From assembly GCA_025200525.1 (NCBI GenBank), contig CM045761.1:79885551-79949550 (forward strand): a stretch of DNA of 64,000 nucleotides. The letters run 5' to 3'. This DNA is from Camellia lanceoleosa. Lineage: Eukaryota; Streptophyta; Magnoliopsida; Ericales; Theaceae. Positions 34,166 to 45,227 of this stretch are shown here, in pieces. A program made the position numbers and the translations under genes. A model generated the notes under the pieces. The model was given only the letters and a program-made list of their open reading frames with translations, was not told where the DNA came from and did not search any database. Positions within the stretch are counted from its first letter, which is position 1. Each line of letters opens with the position of its first letter.

Positions 34166-36540
34166 ATTACCGATTAACCTATTGAATTAGTTACTGATTA
34201 CTGCTAAACGGAACTAATAATGACTGATAACTGAAGTACTGAATGGACCGATTGAAATCGAAACTGAAATTGAATAAGTTTGTCTGTTATATTGCATATT
34301 GTATCTATTTGCTTGAATGACTATCTGTTTGAATTCGTATGTTTAAACTGTTAATTGAAAGCCTTATCGGCGGCCGATTTAGAAACCGTTTGATGTTTTA
34401 GAATCAGTAGAATATTTCTGATTTTATGGTATATTTATCTAAAACTCGATTAGGAATGATTAAATTAGATTTAAACGAATTAATTGCCTAGATTGACTTA
34501 ATTACCAAATTGCCACCTTGAGTGGACCATTGTTTATTATTATCACTTGAGCCTACACACACTTGATCAAACATTTGCTCAGCCATTCCTCCTCCTCATA
34601 GCCGACCAAGAAGAGAGAGAGAGAGAGAGAGAGAATTGAATTCACCTTGAGATTTGGCTTGTGGACTTGAAGAACTTGTAGGAAATTGGCATAATCTAGC
34701 TCCTAAACCTTGTAATTGAGACTTAGGTAAGGATCTTGCCTTCTTAATGTTGTGTTTGTGCAAATTCTTGCATGACCCATGCTTCATTGTAGAGCTAAGT
34801 TATAAAATTGTCCATATATGTTGAATTGAAGCCTAGTTGTTGCATGCATGTTGAATTTAGTGACTTTGGAGTTGGTTTCATGGTCAAATGTCACATGCAT
34901 GTTTATAATCATGTTTCAATCCATGTTTTCATCTTGTTTTGAAAAGATTGAGCTCTTGGGAGCAAGAGTTGAAGCTTTGAAATGGTTTTAACCCATGCAT
35001 GCCATGTTTGAATGTTGTTCATGCATGTTCTTGAAAATTAGTTTGAAATTGGATTTAATTGAAACACCCTTGGGCCTTGATTTCTTAAATTGAGCTTTAA
35101 AACTTATTATTCTATGTGTTTGAAAGAGTTTTCCAGAAAATGGGCCCAAGAGGATCGAGTTTGGAGCATCAAAACTTGGTTTGGAACTTGGAGGTTGAAT
35201 ATGGATTTTCCAGATTTTGGCCGTCCGCTCGAGCGGGGGAAGTGCCGCTCGAGCGGGGAATGCATGCTCCCAAAGATTTTCTTGAATTATTTTCTGATCC
35301 GCCGGCGAGAAATCGCGATCCAAGACTTTGCATTGTCCATCGATCGCTCGCCGAAAGTAAGTTGACGCCGAGGGTCCTTTGTTTGCATACGCTCGGCGAA
35401 GGGAACTCAGACTCGGCGGGGACCCTGTTTCATTGAAAATTCTGAAACTGAATTCTGTGCACATCTTTGCATCCTCATCCCATCCTAGGCATTCTTAGGC
35501 CTAGTTTAAGGCATCTTAATGAGGATGTAGACATAGAACCACACCGAGGAATTTAGGGATTTAATTATCATCCTTCCGATTGTGTAACTTAGTGTGTGTT
35601 CTATTTGTTAACTGTTTAGGGTTGGCTCTCAGGGACGCGCTCTAGCTGCTATTAGCCCAATCTCTGTGAGTAACAGATTGTGTAAAGATATGTTCAAATG
35701 GTTATATTTTGAATCTTCGAATCGAACTGCTTATTGAACCGATATTGTTGATTGAATGAATGTATGTCTGTATTTCGTATTGTGGCATCCTTAGCACCCA
35801 TCGTTATTGATCGTTACTGAGCTCTGTCGGTTTCCTTGTGGAACCATATCGCATCTTGAATGATTGGCCATCATTATTGTTGGGTTCATATGTCTTGGCC
35901 CTTTGGACCCATCGCTTATAGGCTAATGGATGTACCACATATGATTGATTGAAATCTTGATTGATGAAATATTGAAAGATTGAAATCTCAGATAATGAAT
36001 TGATTTCATTACTGTAAGGGACATTCATTCATAACCTCTTTACGCTTTATGTTATTCACTGGGCTTTAGCTCACTGTTTATATATATATGTAAGTTCTCG
36101 TGACGGGCCGGAGCTAGGAGCGTGGGATTGGTCCCCGCTTTGTCAAGCCGACCTATGTGCCTCCTTTGTGAGGTTCCGAGTTGCCATGCTATGGCTCGGG
36201 TGTTTTTGTGTCCCCTATCGGCCTCCTTCTTGCTTTTGTACCTTTGTGTAGGCCGCATCGTTATATCAGATCTTGTTATTTAGGGATTTGATCCCTGTAC
36301 TGACTGATTATAAATGATTGTATAGACTGCATATAGATTGCACTGTTTGAACTGTATGAATGCATAAAAATGTTTTTGGCATACAGATTTACATAGCTCA
36401 ATGGACACTAGATATTTACTGTATTGGCTTCCGCCAGTTCTCAGACTGCTTGATCAGACATCGTTTCAGAGGGCCTTGATAATCTCGGATTCTTGGCGAT
36501 TCTGATGCTAAACCCATAGGGCCGGGTTTGGGTCGTGACA
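34164..36540 (+). repeat. Tekay-like 5' LTR, ~2.4 kb, left edge uncertain
   Basis: It ends GGTTTGGGTCGTGACA at 36540, directly before the primer-binding site. It contains a GA microsatellite (34612-34634) and two CCGCTCGAGCGG palindromes at about 35226 and 35248. No coding function is recognised. Confidence 0.65.
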
Positions 36541-36543
36541 GAG

Positions 36544-36555
36544 TGGTATCAGAGC
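36544..36555 (+). other. Primer-binding site of the Tekay-like fragment
   Basis: TGGTATCAGAGC is the classic site complementary to the initiator tRNA-Met 3' end, 3 nt after the LTR. Confidence 0.9.
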
Positions 36556-36744
36556 GATACTTACCACGAGTTATACCGCACACACGTGTCCAAATGAGCT
36601 ATAGGGTGTCCTAGAAAAGCAAATAGGGCATCTCATGAACTTGAAAAGTGTGTGCTTATGACTGACTGATTATATGACAAAGTGTTAAACTGTTTAATTG
36701 TACAACTGCTTATAATGATAACTGTTATAACTGCTTATAGCGAA

Positions 36745-37866
36745 ATGGATAATGCAAATGAACCTGAGTCATCATCCTCTGAGGCCAGAATGGCCAGACT
36801 TGAACAAATGATGGGACTGATAATGGAAAGACTAGATCAACAACCGAACCAACAGCCTCCACCTCCTCCTCCTCCGGTGCAACCGGAACAAAATGTACAG
36901 AATGTGAATGCTAATGAGGTGGACATTATTGCACTGACCCATAAGTTCAACAAGATGAAACCGCCGTCCTTTCAGGGAGGCTTAGAACCGTTAAAGGCTG
37001 AAGCTTGGGTTCTTGAGACTGAGAAATTGTTTAAAATGTTTCCGTGCTCTGAAGCTAATAAAGTACTGTTAGCAACCTTCACCCTTCAGGAAGAAGCAAG
37101 AAGGTGGTGGATGTTGACTCGTGATGCGAGTACCATTGTGACTTGGGCTCAGTTCAAGGTGTCCTTCTTTGAAAAGTATTTTCCCCAGTGCATCAGAGAC
37201 AAAAAAGTGACTGAGTTTGAACAGCTGAGACAGGGCAAAACGTCTGTTGCAGAATATGAGAAAAATTTTACTGAACTTGCTAGGTATGCACCACACATGG
37301 TGGACACCGATTATAAGAAGGCCAGGAGATTTGAAGGTGGCCTTAGTGCTGTTATACAGGACCGAATAAATGTTTTGAAAATGCCAACTTTTGTGGGTGT
37401 TCTCGACCGAGCATTGATGGCCGAGACGAATATTGCAGCAGTGAAACAATCTGAAGCACCGACGACTGAATGGCAAGGCAAAAGACAGGGTTTCAAATTT
37501 AAGAAAGGCAAAAATAACCCAAAGAAACAAGAAATGAATCACGGGTCGACGACTAGCCCCGACCAAAGGGAGTGGATTTACTCCACCTCGCCCGTATGTG
37601 GCAACAAGCACAAAGGGGTTTGCTATCGATCTTTGGAGCTTGTTTTGTGTGTGGCAAGGTGGGCCAGAATTAAAGATCCCCTCTCCCGCCATGAGAGTAA
37701 AGTCAAGATTAAGCGCAAGAAAGATCACCGCAACACCAAAACCGAACCGCAGTTACGGGAAAGAGCCTATGAGGCAGGCAGTGTTCGCCCTAGTATGCAG
37801 AGACGTAAAAACACCGAGGCTGTTGTGTCGTATCCTCTATCTGTGCTCAAAATGCTTATGTATTGA
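36745..37866 (+). pseudogene. Tekay-like gag
   Basis: ATG at 36745 gives MDNANEPESSSSEARMARLE, a coiled-coil-like N-terminus and a poly-proline stretch. The gag domain follows, with FNKMKPPSFQGG, ARRWWMLTRDA, FFEKYFPQ and EYEKNFTELARYAPHMVD. The frame slips near 37600-37680, where the CCHC knuckle is expected: CGNKHKGVC is seen in one frame and CFVCGKVGQ in another. The frame runs to TGA at about 37866 but is not a faithful gag C-terminus. In the parent element this is the nucleocapsid precursor. Confidence 0.85.
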
Positions 37867-38788
37867 TTGATTCGGTCACATTCTTATGTGTCGATGCTTT
37901 TTCGCGTAAATTGAATAGACCCTTAGAACCCATGAACTATCTCGCTAGTCAGTATCATCACTGTGGGGATCCATGACATGTGCATATATGTATCCTGCTT
38001 GTGAGATTATTGTTGGGGATATGCATCTGTTTATTGATTTACTACCATTGAACATAGATCATTTCGATGTAATATTGGGGATGGATTGGTTACAAAAATA
38101 TCATGCTACTATCGATTGTGTGACCATGTAAGTTGTTTTCCGTCCACCGGGTTTGCCTGAATTTGTGTTTAATGGGAGTGGAGTAGTACCTCCTCCATAC
38201 CTGATTTCTTCTGTAAAGGCTGTCAAACTAATTAGAAAGGGGTGTAAAGGGTATCTGTGTTCTGTATTGACTGTACCTGCTAATGATAATGTTAAAACTG
38301 ATGTGAATTGTATTCCTATAGTCAGAGAATTCCCAGATGTATTTCCAGATGAATTGCCAGGGGATTTGATTGACCGGGAAATTGAATTTACTGTGGATGT
38401 GATTCCTGCACACCGACATCTAAAGCTCCTCATGTAATGGCTCCAATCGAATCAAGGAATTGAAAGTACAATTGCAGGAACTGTTAGACAAGAAGTTTAT
38501 CAGACCTAGTATTTCACCGTGGGGTGCACCTGTTTTGTTTGTAAAGAAGAAAAATGGTTCACGAGATCGTGTATTGATTAATGGAATCGAACAAGGTAAT
38601 CAGAAGAATAAATATCCATTACAGCGTATTGATGATTTATTTGACCGATTCTGAGGTGCACAAGTGTTTTCCAAGATTGATCTTAGATCAGGGTATCACC
38701 AACTGAAAGTCAAACCGGAAGACATCGATAAAACTGCCTTTAGAACAAGGTATGGCCATTATGAATTTTTAGTTATGCTGTTCGGAGT
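37850..38788 (+). pseudogene. Tekay-like protease and reverse transcriptase remnant
   Basis: A protease relic at about 37855-38100 shows YVLIDS and later DVILGMDWLQKYHATIDCV. The next piece has VVFRPPGLPEFVFNGSGVVP and REFPDVFPDELPG. Reverse-transcriptase motifs [35 protein letters not shown] and [15 protein letters not shown] lie at about 38490-38780. Frameshifts and stops separate the pieces. The text ends at LFG, before the catalytic YVDD region. Confidence 0.85.
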
Positions 38789-39028
38789 TATGCCAAAGCT
38801 TATAACAAGAAGGTCAATCCAAGGGATTTTCAAGTCAACGACCTAGTCTTGAGAAAAGTCGTCGGCAATAAGAAGGATCCCAGAGAGTGCAAGCTTGGCC
38901 CAAACTGGGAAGGACCCTACAGAATTACTTCGGTGTTAGGAAATGGAGTATATCGGCTCGAAGATAATGAAGGCAAAGCATTGCCTAGACCATGGAACAC
39001 TTGTAATTTAAAGTTTTTCTATCATTAG
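38789..39028 (+). pseudogene. Integrase C-terminal tail of the Tat-type element
   Basis: From 38789 the frame reads YAKAYNKKV, then [24 protein letters not shown] and LPRPWNTCNLKFFYH with TAG at 39026. This is the C-terminal, DNA-binding end of plant Tat-type integrase. It has no integrase core upstream because of the nested fragment. It shows that the host element resumes here. Confidence 0.85.
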
Positions 39029-39190
39029 ATGCCTGTTTGATTTTTATTTGCCGATATGATCAATAAAATCTTAGCAGAATTTTCCAGAACTTATGAAATT
39101 ATGCACAATGTTGTTTCTTGAAAAATGAGAACCCAAGTGGAACTTAGGTTCACATTGGGGGCAGAGAGGAGACAGTAATACTTAACCGAA

Positions 39191-39620
39191 GTTAAGCCGA
39201 GATAAATTCCTTATCTTTACTTGTTGAAATTTGTAGCAATTTACAAGTTAAAGTTAAGCCGAGATAAATTCCTTATCTTTACTTGTTGAAATTTGTAGCA
39301 ATTTACAAGTTAAAGTTAAGCCGAGATAAATTCCTTATCTTTACTTGTTGAAATTTGTAGCAATTTATAAGTTAAAGTTAAGCTCAAATAAATTCCTTAT
39401 CTTTACTTGTTGAAATTTGTAGCAATTTACAAGTTAAAGTTAAGCTCAGATAAATTCCTTATCTTTACTTGTTGAAATTTGTAGCAATTTACAAGTTAAA
39501 GTTAAGCCGATATAATTGTTTATCTTCACTTGTTGAAATTTGTAGCAATTTACAAGATGAAGTTGAATTAAGTTTATATGCTTTATACTTGTTGAAGTTT
39601 ATGGAAAATTTACAGGTGAA
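39191..39620 (+). repeat. 62-bp tandem array, about seven units
   Basis: GTTAAGCCGAGATAAATTCC starts at 39191, 39253, 39315, 39377, 39439 and 39501, exactly 62 bp apart, with few changes. A seventh, diverged unit follows near 39563. It lies between pol and the antisense gene. Confidence 0.95.
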
Positions 39621-39880
39621 GTCCTAGCCGAGATAAATCTTCAGGCAAACGTACCCGAGGTATTTATCCCCGAGGAGATTGTACAAAGGAGGAGAGACTT
39701 GCAAAATATTCTAAGTATAGAATCATGCAGAAGCAGTCATAAGAATATAAAAGTACAAACACTCAGTAGAAGAAAGTTGTATCAAGCATTAGAATGGAAA
39801 AAGGCACATCGGCCATATACAGAGTTTGCATTGTTCAGAAGACAAAAGTACAAAAGAAAGAAAAAAGAACAAAAAACATT

Positions 39881-42253
39881 TCAAACGTCTTCGGCATTAG
39901 CAGATGGTTGAACTAAGACCTCGGAGGACTCTGGGAGAACCACCTCGGCATCTTTTTCTGCAGATTGATGGGCTGGTACCTCGGAGGACTCTGAAGGAGT
40001 CACCTCGGCATCTTTTTCTGCCGCAATCTCGGCATCAATTTCTGCTACCGTTTCATCAAGACTTTTTTCAACCAAGGGGACATCAGACGATACTTGTTCA
40101 GGAGTGGCCTCTTTAATAACCTCCTCATCTTCCTCATTAGTCAAGTCCAGGACTTGATCATCCAGAGGAAGAGACTTGGTCTCATTAGTATCTTTGGGCT
40201 TCCTTACTAGAGCATTGTCTTCATCGTCGGCTTCAGACTCAGATTCCTCCTCGTCTTCAGGTTGACTTGGAGGTGGAGGCGGAGGGAATGGCAGAGGAAT
40301 AGCATCCGCCCTACGCAATGGCGAGTCATCTAGGATATTAAGCTTCTTGACAAGAGACATCCAACCAAGGAAGAAGCCCCTGTTGCATGCCTGCCTGACT
40401 TGAAGTTTGTATTCCTCAGTAACGTCGGCCATGCCTTGGGCGTATGCCTTATCATCAGCCGCCTTGATCTCAGCATCTTTGGTAGCCAAAGCCTCCTGGA
40501 GTTCCTTCTCGCTCGACTTCTTTCTTTTGGGCTTCACCACCGCGTTTACAAATTTCTGACCTCGCTCAAATTTTTCTCGGCTAATCGTTGGACTTGAGTA
40601 GCGACACCGTCCTCCAACGTTTTCATTTTTGCTTGAAGATTTTTGTTTATCTTTTGAAGGAAAGAAAACTCCCTCTTCATATCGGCCAACTTTTCTCGAT
40701 TTTCAAATGACTGCATTGAAAAAGAATGGGCGTACTGGACAGCCTGACAGAAAATAGAAGTGTTAGAAAAAAATTCAAAGTATGAAACAAAAAGAAAGGA
40801 CTTAGTATCAAATCAAGCACTTACTTGAACTGAGTGTTGGAGCATTAAAGCGTAGTTCTCATACTCACTATTCCCAGCATTTCGCTCCAAATCACCAGGC
40901 AAAAGCAGTACAGTACTAAGAGCCACGCCGACATTTATGTTGTCGGCACTCTCATTCGCCATTATTGGCCTGTCTTCCAAAGTGAACTGGGGGGCCCAAG
41001 GGACACTTGGTATCTTGGACTTCGAAGTTTTCGCAGAAGAAGACCTCGGCTTTTTTGATTTTTGAGATTCTGATGGTTGAGTCTCTGCATGCCTCTTTCC
41101 AGCGGTTGGTTGAGATTTGCTGCTTTCCGCCAGCTTGGAGATATGCTGGGCATCCTCAACCTCAACTTCAGCATCCTTGGCCTTAGGCTGGGCCTTCTTT
41201 GTTCTTTTCGGTTTTGGAGGGGGCACGGTTTGAGTGGGAATTGCGTCGACATCGGTTGGGAGGTCGGCTAAGAGATCTTGGGCAACAGGTTTTGGGCGCA
41301 CCATTTCGGCTGTTTTTACAAGTCGCCGCCGACGCTTTCTTTCAGAAATTGGTACCAAGTATGGTGCCGAGGTGGAAGGTTGATCGGCTGGATCAGAAGT
41401 TGATCCTTGATCAGCCCGAGATGTGGATGCGGTTTGAGTTACTACAGTAGGAGAAGAGGAGCTCTTTTTCTTCCTCCTTGGAACATCGGGCAAGGTGGAT
41501 TTGTAGGAGGGGATAAAATTCAGCAAGAGTGGAGCTTTGCGCTTTTGGATGGGAAGGTCCAGAAGCTTCTTAAGATCCTTGCTAGGGAAATAAGATTGGC
41601 GAAAATCCTTGGGAGGCTTGCGAACGTCTGCAAAACAGAACATAATATCAGAAACAGATAAAATTTTTTGGAAAAATAGAAGAAAGCAATAGCTAAGTAA
41701 TTGACACTAGGCTCTTACCCTTGTCCTCCTTGACCGTTCGAGGAAGAGGGAAGAGATGGACTTCTTCTTCTGGGCCAAATTCCCAATTTCCAGAAGCAAT
41801 GAGATAATCATCTCCAGCCCTTTTGTTGGAGTCTGGGAGGTCGGCTACGATCTTATATTCGGTAGACCTCGGCTTAAGTTAATAAACATAACCTTTTTCC
41901 TTCAAGTTGAGGGCGCACATGGTGTAACAATATTGGATGTCGGCAAGAGTGATCCTAACATTCTCCTGCCGAGCTAAGGCTATGATACCATTAAGCGTTC
42001 TATGGGCGTTGATGGTGAGTTGCATAGGATTCAAAGAGTAGTAGTGAAGGACTTCACGGAAGAAGGGATCTAGGGGGAACCGAAGCCCACATTCAACAAA
42101 GGCTACAACGGGAAAAGGCATGGAATCATCCTTGGGCATAATGGAGTCGTCATCACCAGCTAGTCTCAGATGGACATCAGCTGGGATGGAGAATTTTTGC
42201 CTAAAAAATTCTAATTTGGTTGGGGTGTTAACCCTGTTTCTCCACATACCCAT
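39881..42253 (-). pseudogene. Spliced antisense gene of the Tat element (gypsy-type putative transposon protein)
   Basis: Three coding exons run against gag-pol. Exon 1, 42276-41719, has its ATG at 42253 and a donor GTAAGAGC. Exon 2, 41627-40825, has an acceptor TTTGCAG and a donor GTAAGTGC. Exon 3, 40743-39881, has an acceptor CTGTCAG. All junction phases agree. Exon 1 has AFVECGLRFPLDPFFREVLH and NAHRTLNGIIALAR, which resemble the family called 'Transposase (putative) gypsy type' found in antisense ORFs of Tat elements. Exon 2 is basic and Ser/Pro-rich. Exon 3 has a coiled-coil start and an acidic tail. A TAA at 41879 interrupts exon 1 and a frameshift lies near 40600. The function is unknown even in the family. 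Confidence 0.75.
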
Positions 42254-42275
42254 GATTTTGGTGTAAGGAAACTTG

Positions 42276-42635
42276 GCTACAGAAACAGGATGTTCTTAAA
42301 AGGTTGTTGGGACCTCGGCTTAAACCTAGGTATGTATTGGTAAAGTTTGTTTCAGTTTTTCCTAAAAGATTGAAGGTTCTATAAGCAAATCCCAAACCTA
42401 AGAGCTACGAAGACAAAAATCAAAGGCACAGATCTGGAAAAGATACAACAAAGCAGAAAAAAAAAAAAGAAGTCTTAGATTCAAGAACACAAAGGGTGGA
42501 AGACCAAGAACTGAGGTAAAACAGTACAAATATTCATAGCATGTGCAGAATCGTGAAGAAAGATGCATTCAGATGAATGATTCACAAACCAAATGCAAGA
42601 GCAGAACTGAGAAAGAGAAAGATCAGTTGCTTACC
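42276..42635 (-). other. 5' untranslated intron of the antisense gene
   Basis: A donor TATCTG|GTAAGC at 42634 and an acceptor TTTCTGTAG just before 42276 bracket an intron. Upstream (42636 to about 42870) is a CT-rich leader on the minus strand. It is inferred from signals only. Confidence 0.5.
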
Positions 42636-43160
42636 AGATAAGGTGAGGTCGGAGTGAAACTCGCCGATGACAGACGACGGATGCAACAGAAGCGAAAAGC
42701 TTCGCAGGAATGACAGATGGGAGACAGTCGCAGAACTTCGAGTTTAGAACAATGGCAGACTCAAGGAGAAAGAGCTTTAGAGAGAGAATAAAGTAGGAAA
42801 ATTCAAATGCAAAAGTGAAGAATGAAGAGAGAGGCAAACGTTTTTGTCCAAAAGGTGAAACGGCGGCAAAAATAGGGCAATTATTGTGCCTAGGGCAATG
42901 CACGCTTCAGACGGCGCAAGCAGAGAAAAGACAGCCTACAGGCGCGTTACCAGCACGGACCAATAAGGGTAACACGCGTCAGTGGAACGGTTGAAAAATG
43001 GTGCATGACAGCTCATGCGCGTAGGAGAATTGATCTAAATTCTGCTTCTTGGATGAAGACATGTCGGCCTGAAATGAATGACCTCGGCTACAGAATTTTT
43101 TGTACTGAAAAGAACTAAACAGTGTAGGTTCCATCACCTCAGAATGCCGAGATAATAGAA

Positions 43161-43173
43161 CCTAGGGGGCAGT
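43161..43173 (+). other. Polypurine tract of the Tat-type element
   Basis: CCTAGGGGGCAGT directly precedes the 3' LTR and fits the plus-strand primer position. Confidence 0.65.
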
Positions 43174-43712
43174 TGTGGGGATATATTTTCAGAATACTAA
43201 CACGTGGCAATGTGACGCCGACGTGTCAGCCGAGGTGCCACGTGTCATGACAGTTACGCCGAGGTAATCTCGGGGTTGCCGAGGTTATCTCCGAAGATAC
43301 CGGAATCCGAGATAAGTGGATAAGAGACAAGAGTCCTAGAAAGAAGAAAGATTACAAGATGGATATAGGTAGTACTCTCAGGGAGTCTATCCTTATCTCT
43401 TGAAGAGTCCAAGGTAAGTCCGAAATTAGAGTCCATGAAAGTGGGACTTCTAGTGGAACTGGGATTGAGTTTACTATAAAAGAAGGGCATCCCCGACGGG
43501 TCTAAGGTACGCAATTTTAAGTCTTGAGCAGTAATTTTAAGCATTTGTTTATCTTTGAGAGATACTGACTTGATCGTCGGAGTGCCCCCGGGTGGAAGAA
43601 CCACCACCGGAGCCTTTCCTTTCTGTGCAGATTACAGGGTGCCATCTATTCTGCCTGTGTTCTACAGCTGGATTACTAAGGAGGGCAGTGTGATCGGAAA
43701 CTCACTCACACA
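43174..43712 (+). repeat. 3' LTR of the Tat-type element
   Basis: 539 bp, the same length as the 5' LTR. By eye about 19 substitutions and no indels separate them; about 16 are transitions. Confidence 0.92.
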
Positions 43713-43955
43713 AAAATATAGAATTTATTGAATTATTAGTTATATTTCACATGTAGCATTCATTCTGTATGTGTTTCTTTATTATTGATTGGTGATATCA
43801 CATGTTAATGATGACGTGGTATAACTATTATATTGAATTTTTACGCATATTTTGTATAAAAAAATTACTTTATCATTATATATTTTATTTTAAAACTTTA
43901 TAGCCATAGCTTTTTTTAATATTGTCTATGATACACTAATTACAAATAATATTTA

Positions 43956-44364
43956 GCTTATTTGGTTCTAGTTTTCAGAAAATAATTTTTAAAAAATTAT
44001 ATATTTTTATTTTCTGTATTTTAATGTTTTCAATAAATTTTTTTAATATTTTAAGCAAAATTTTTTTTAATTTTTAGACACACCTAACATAAATATACCT
44101 AAAAAGTATAATATTTGTGAATTTTTTTTTTAAAAAAATACACTAAATACCAAAAAATATAAAAATAATATGAAAATTCAGTATATTTTTCATTTTTTGT
44201 GTATTTATTTAATTTTTTAAATATTTTACTATTTGGATATATATCTAAGTACTGTACATTTAAAAAAATTAAAAAATTATTTGAAATTTAAAAAATACTC
44301 ACTAAAATAAAAAAAATTGAAAAATAAAAAATTTTATTTTCAAAAAATTAAAACCAAACACACT
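43956..44364. mobile_element. MITE family C, copy 1 (GTGTTTGGTTTTA type)
   Basis: Right end AAAACCAAACACACT and left end TTATTTGGTTCTAGTTTTC are imperfect inverted copies. The AT-rich interior is close to those at 45228 and 58861. It lies within the interrupted hAT-like element. Confidence 0.55.
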
Positions 44365-44490
44365 GATTAATTTTTTTTAATCTTTCTTGAAGTTAATGGT
44401 AAAAATTTATGTTAAATATTTTTATAAAAAAAATTTAATATTATAATTAGTAAGTGTTCTCTCTGATTTAATTTATTGACTCCACCACTG

Positions 44491-44871
44491 TCCAACACCC
44501 CCAACAAATACTGATTGGTTGAAATTTTTTTTTTTGTTCCTTCTCTCTTTACCCCACGTGTATGCGGGGTGGTGGGGTCACCCTTGGGTCTGCAGCAGTG
44601 CTCTTTCTTTTCTTTTTTTTTTTTTTTTTGTTTGATTCAATGGAAAACATAGCGGCAGCAGAGATACAATCTATTTTTTATTTAATGATATACAATCTCA
44701 ATGAATATATTTGTAATTTTTATTTACTCTCTTTACCCCACGTGAGTGCTCTTTCAATGATACACAATCTATTTTCATTTCCGATGTATCCAAATATATA
44801 TATATATATATGCATGCAATCTATTTAATTGAATTTTTGTAATTTATATTTTTATTTGTTACAAAAAATTA
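44491..44871. other. No gene recognised
   Basis: AT-rich with a poly-T run near 44615, a short direct duplication of the TTACCCCACGTG region (near 44548 and 44733), and a (TA)n run near 44797. Confidence 0.4.
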
Positions 44872-45204
44872 AGATAAATTATAAATATATTCATTGAGAT
44901 TTACTTAAAATAAATATTACTTTTTATAATTTTAAAAATTACAAATACTCTTTGTTAGAAATTTTTTATTTAATAAAATTATCAGAAAAGATGAAATTAC
45001 TAACTACTCTACTTACAATAATAAAATTATTTGAATTGTTAATTCAAATATATTTATGACATTATTAAAAACTATTAATATATTAAAAAAATAAGTTATT
45101 TGCTGTGTGATTAGAAACTTGAAGGGATGTGATGTAATTTTTAAAATTACATGGGACAATCTGTATTTTAAGTAAATCACATGGGATGTATTTGTAATTT
45201 ATCC
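44872..45204. mobile_element. MITE family A, copy 2
   Basis: About 333 bp with ends GATAAATTATAAATATAT and GTATTTGTAATTTATCC. Its interior matches copy 1 in the same orientation. Flanking 9-mers AAAAAATTA and ATAAAGTTA agree at seven positions, hinting at a 9-bp duplication. Confidence 0.7.
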
Positions 45205-45227
45205 ATAAAGTTAATTTCATAAAAAAA

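Larger units (their letters stand above)
34164..38788 (+). mobile_element. Tekay/Del-like chromovirus fragment nested in the Tat element
   Basis: It includes an LTR-like region, a primer-binding site, gag, protease and the first part of reverse transcriptase, then stops in the middle of reverse transcriptase at about 38788. The Tat integrase C-terminus follows immediately. No 3' LTR and no target duplication are found, so the 3' half was lost together with part of the host element. The left edge near 34164 is approximate. Confidence 0.8.
29689..43712 (+). mobile_element. Tat-type Ty3/gypsy retrotransposon, 14,024 bp, chimeric
   Basis: Two 539-bp LTRs, a primer-binding site, gag, protease, reverse transcriptase and RNase H, a Tekay-like insert, the integrase C-terminus, a 62-bp tandem array, an antisense spliced gene and a polypurine tract occur in this order. 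The flanks AAAAT (29684-29688) and AAAAT (43713-43717) are an exact 5-bp target duplication. By eye the LTRs differ at about 19 of 539 positions, mostly transitions, so insertion was fairly recent. Gag-pol has six in-frame stops and a frameshift, so the copy is defective. Confidence 0.9.
29409..44490. mobile_element. hAT-like element split by a gypsy insertion
   Basis: The left end CAGGGGCGGAGCTA at 29409 pairs with the right end TGACTCCACCACTG ending at 44490, a diverged inverted match. The 8-bp flanks are CCCAACAT (29401-29408) and TCCAACAC (44491-44498), identical at six positions. Without the 14-kb gypsy element the hAT would be about 1.05 kb and non-coding. A MITE at 43956-44364 is also inside it. 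Confidence 0.5.

Noticed and set aside
37069..37728. 219-residue minus-strand open frame opposite gag
   Set aside because: It is a shadow of the Tekay-like gag coding strand.
39185..39620. CRISPR-like array
   Set aside because: The 62-bp units are contiguous with no unique spacers, and the setting is a plant retrotransposon.
29689..43712. Autonomous, active gypsy element
   Set aside because: Six in-frame stops, a gag frameshift and loss of the integrase core rule out self-sufficient transposition.
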